A stretch of 6,608 nt of DNA from a bacterium (lineage in GTDB: Bacteria > Bdellovibrionota > Bdellovibrionia > Bdellovibrionales > UBA1609): contig JAJYHS010000168.1 in NCBI GenBank assembly GCA_021784635.1, positions 1 to 6,608 of the forward strand. Direction: 5' to 3'. The notes beneath the pieces were generated by a model. The model searched no databases and was not told where the DNA came from. It saw only the letters and a program-made list of their open reading frames with translations. The translations under genes and the position numbers were made by a program. Positions 4,088 through 6,608 of this stretch are shown here, one piece after another. Within the stretch, counting starts at the first letter, position 1. Each line of letters begins with the position of its first letter.

Positions 4088-6608
4088 GTGCCCACCTTTT
4101 TTACAAGAAGCGGCAGCACCGCGACCGGCGAAGTAAACTGGAACTTATTACTGTTAGCCGGCACGGGCTGGTGCAGGTTATTCAATTCGCTCCGCAAACT
4201 TGCGATTAATTTGTCGCCCAAATTAAATTCTTTCGCCGCCTTGAATGCTTGCAACTTCGCATCGACCCCTTTTTCTTCCATCGGGATTGAAAGTTTCAAC
4301 ATTTGATCGCGAAAAACTGAAACCTCATTCGCTGGCAACCCCGACGGAACCGGCATATTATCCAAATCATTGCTGTAACTGAGATAGCAATCCCCGAGTT
4401 CGCTCATTGCTTCAACCGTAACTTTTGGGTCGCCAAAACGTTCAGCCGCTTGATAGGCAATTTGCGCTTTGCTTAGCTTTTCCGTTTTCAAAACTAGAAC
4501 CATTTGAATGCGACTCAGGTGCGATTTAAGACTTTGCTGTTTGAATTCCTTCGCCAGAATGCGCGCTTGAATGAGCCGGGCGCGGGCGAGGGCCGACGCA
4601 TCGGCTCCGTCCCTTTCTTCTGACATAACCTCTTCTGCTAAACGAAAGGCCTTTTTGTCATTACCAGAGCGGTAGGCTTTTTCGACAAAATGAACTTGCG
4701 CAAGGCTTGCTTCTGGTTGCACACCCAAACGGATTAAGTCGCGCAATACTTTCTCGTGATATCGCGGATTTTCATCGTTGCGGCTGAGCTGATTGAGCGC
4801 GTTGAGAGCCTCCACTGCCGTTTTTTGAACGGGAGACTTACGAAGTGAGTCGTAAATTTTCCGCGACTCTGCGACATTGCCGTCCAACGAATCAAAATTT
4901 GCAGTCAATAACAACCATTTGTCTTTTAACTTTGGATCGGCACTGGCCAGTTTCATTGATACGCGGGCCGCGTCTTTAATCTGTGCCATCGACTCGTACG
5001 ACTGATCCGCTTTGATTAACGCGTCTAAACCTTCTTTGGTGTTGGGATATTTTTCAAAGTAGTGGACCGCCGCCGCCGCACCGGCTTCAACATCGCCGCG
5101 TTGGTAATTGAGTTGCATCGCATTCCACAGAGCCTTTTTTGCGAGCTTTGAGTTCGGGTTGAGTTTTGCAAACTGTTGGTACGCAAGAACGGCATGTTGT
5201 AAATTGCCGTGTTTCACGTAGCCTTGAACAATTAAAAAATACGTTTGCTCGTAGATTTTATTAAGTTTTGCGTACCGAGCTTTGTCATGGCACTCGTTAC
5301 GCAATTTTAAAGCGTAAGCGCGCAGCGTCCGGTAATCCTTTTTGATATTGAGTATATCTAAATAAAGATCTTGTGCCTTTCGCCCTTTTTCAGCGCTTGC
5401 ATATTTTTGCCCGATCGCTTTAAAAATTCGTTCGGCGTCGCTGTACTGATGTTTTTTATATGCAATAAACCCGACTTCAAATCGAACATCCAAAACATAT
5501 TTACCGTGCGGGTCTTTAGTTAAATAATCGTTTGCAAGCTTTTTGAATTGTGCTTCGTCCGCGTCACTCCAAATGTGTTTGACTGCTTTTTGCAATGCTG
5601 TGAGCGCAAAATACCTCGCCTCATGACCCATTTTTTTATCCGTCGTTTGCCGGCCGACGATGGCGTACTGTCGGCTCGATTGTCGAAATTGATTGCGTTT
5701 ATACAAGGTGCTGGCGTAAACAAAACGCGCGCGATTGGATTGCGGCGAGTTCGGAGTCGCCCTTAAATAGAGAGCAAATGCTTTTTCGGCGTCATCGGCA
5801 AATTTGGTCGCCTTGGGTTGACTGTTCCATTTTTTAAGCCACTTGTTGGCAAATCCGAGGGCCATCTTGTTAAAGGCGCGACGGCATAATTGAGGCGATG
5901 TCAATCGTGCCTCAGGGGCGGCACTGCTACCCTTCGGCCCATTAAAATTTGAATCCACAAATTCTTGCGCAAGAAGATTTGTGGGATCCATAGCTGAACC
6001 CGGTTTTTGATTTTCTGCCCAGTCACTTTGCGGATCACAGGTTTTATCGAGCCGGCCCAACAGGTCGACAACCTTCGAGTAGTGATTTAAATTCTCAGAC
6101 GCGTTCATCATGTATACGTAGGCCAGCGGCACAACTTCTGAGTGTGGCCGCTCTTCGATAAAATCACTCAATAGTGTAATGACGGACTTGTCACGACCGT
6201 GGCGTTTGTAAAGCTCCGCCAGTCGCATGATTACGGGACCAACAGGCAAATCTCCGGCTTCGCGCGATAGGTAAGCATAGGCACCGCTAGGCGGGCGCGC
6301 TCCCTCATAAAACAAAGCTAAATCAAAAAGCGCTTCGCGCCGCAAATCAAGCCGTGCATCAATATGATGTTTTTCAACATAAACGCCGTATTTAATTACC
6401 GCTTCAAGTTCATGAATCGCGGACTTTGTATCGCGCAAGTTATAGTAGGCCCAAGCCGCTTTGTAGATACCATACGGGTATACCGTCGAATCAGGGAACT
6501 TTTTGATTGCCAAATAATGCTTAAGCGCGCCCGCAAAATCTTGCCGTTGAAAATCGATTTCACCTAAGGCGAGATGGGCATCCGGCAACAGATCTGAATT
6601 TTGAAAAT
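4084..6608 (-). CDS. gltD: Large TPR-repeat gliding-motility protein, AgmU/GltD-like (5' partial)
   Basis: The frame is open from the right edge of the window to a TGA at 4086-4084, giving about 840 visible codons. The TTG at 6588 is only an in-frame codon: six more sense codons precede it and no ribosome site is seen, so the true start lies outside and a signal peptide cannot be judged. The visible protein is almost wholly helical, with degenerate tetratricopeptide-type repeats. Counting from the TTG, clear ones lie near residues 2-34, 38-68, 84-150, 362-397, 450-480 and 485-515, typically with Ala/Leu/Tyr spacing and a closing Pro. AgmU/GltD of Myxococcus is a very long TPR protein, reported as periplasmic and part of the Agl-Glt gliding complex. 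Assignment rests on length, TPR content and its place directly before an AglT-like TPR gene and a PglI-like gene. Two Cys (about 184 and 235) flank a low-complexity loop and could pair if exported. It could be another TPR scaffold, but the context makes GltD most likely. Confidence 0.75.
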   Translation of the reverse strand, partial: FQNSDLLPDAHLALGEIDFQRQDFAGALKHYLAIKKFPDSTVYPYGIYKAAWAYYNLRDTKSAIHELEAVIKYGVYVEKHHIDARLDLRREALFDLALFYEGARPPSGAYAYLSREAGDLPVGPVIMRLAELYKRHGRDKSVITLLSDFIEERPHSEVVPLAYVYMMNASENLNHYSKVVDLLGRLDKTCDPQSDWAENQKPGSAMDPTNLLAQEFVDSNFNGPKGSSAAPEARLTSPQLCRRAFNKMALGFANKWLKKWNSQPKATKFADDAEKAFALYLRATPNSPQSNRARFVYASTLYKRNQFRQSSRQYAIVGRQTTDKKMGHEARYFALTALQKAVKHIWSDADEAQFKKLANDYLTKDPHGKYVLDVRFEVGFIAYKKHQYSDAERIFKAIGQKYASAEKGRKAQDLYLDILNIKKDYRTLRAYALKLRNECHDKARYAKLNKIYEQTYFLIVQGYVKHGNLQHAVLAYQQFAKLNPNSKLAKKALWNAMQLNYQRGDVEAGAAAAVHYFEKYPNTKEGLDALIKADQSYESMAQIKDAARVSMKLASADPKLKDKWLLLTANFDSLDGNVAESRKIYDSLRKSPVQKTAVEALNALNQLSRNDENPRYHEKVLRDLIRLGVQPEASLAQVHFVEKAYRSGNDKKAFRLAEEVMSEERDGADASALARARLIQARILAKEFKQQSLKSHLSRIQMVLVLKTEKLSKAQIAYQAAERFGDPKVTVEAMSELGDCYLSYSNDLDNMPVPSGLPANEVSVFRDQMLKLSIPMEEKGVDAKLQAFKAAKEFNLGDKLIASLRSELNNLHQPVPANSNKFQFTSPVAVLPLLVKKVGT

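Noticed and set aside
6586..6588. TTG as the start of the long TPR protein
   Set aside because: The frame remains open to the right edge with six more sense codons, the TPR pattern already begins at this point, and there is no ribosome site; it is an artefact of the window boundary.
1..6608. Wholly new defence, mobile or CRISPR-type system
   Set aside because: No repeats, integrase, transposase, toxin or nuclease motifs are seen; gene content and order are explained by a gliding-motility envelope operon.

Overview
All six genes lie on the minus strand, packed head to tail, and nothing convincing is encoded on the plus strand. The window looks like an internal piece of a Myxococcus-type gliding-motility (Agl-Glt) envelope operon. 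In transcription order (high to low coordinates) it reads: a large TPR protein whose 5' end is off the window (AgmU/GltD-like), a 288-residue TPR protein (AglT/GltE-like), an 88-residue exported protein (GltF position), a 509-residue FHA–transmembrane–TonB-like protein (PglI/GltG-like), a 293-residue outer-membrane beta-barrel protein (GltH position), and the first 144 codons of an exported, Lys-rich protein that runs off the left edge. The order D-E-F-G-H is the order I recall for the Myxococcus xanthus G1 gliding cluster, so the operon identity rests on gene order as well as on domains.

Host: moderate GC, the OMP family of gene 5, the AgmX/PglI C-terminal domain and this gene order point to the former Deltaproteobacteria. 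A Bdellovibrio-like predator (Bdellovibrionota) is more likely than a high-GC myxobacterium. This is inference; there is no taxonomic marker gene in the window.

Layout: 6608-4084 gltD-like; its stop overlaps the gltE-like start by 4 nt (ATGA). 4087-3221 gltE-like; its stop overlaps the next start by another ATGA. 3224-2958 small exported protein; 14 nt gap. 2943-1414 gltG-like; 49 nt gap. 1364-483 beta-barrel; 49 nt gap. 433-1 GTG-initiated partial gene. There is no gene-free stretch above 49 nt, no terminator or promoter I can defend, and no tRNA, rRNA, CRISPR or mobile element.

How they would work together (family knowledge plus inference): in M. xanthus the Glt proteins form an envelope-spanning complex that couples the AglRQS proton-driven inner-membrane motor to the outer membrane and cell surface. 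GltG crosses the inner membrane and carries a periplasmic TonB-like tail, GltD/E are TPR periplasmic or outer-membrane connectors, and GltH is an outer-membrane barrel. No motor genes are in this window.

The system is known in outline. The points worth a second look are the degenerate phosphopeptide site of the FHA domain, the lack of any export signal or lipobox on the GltE-like protein, and the GTG-initiated sixth gene, which an ATG-only gene search would miss.
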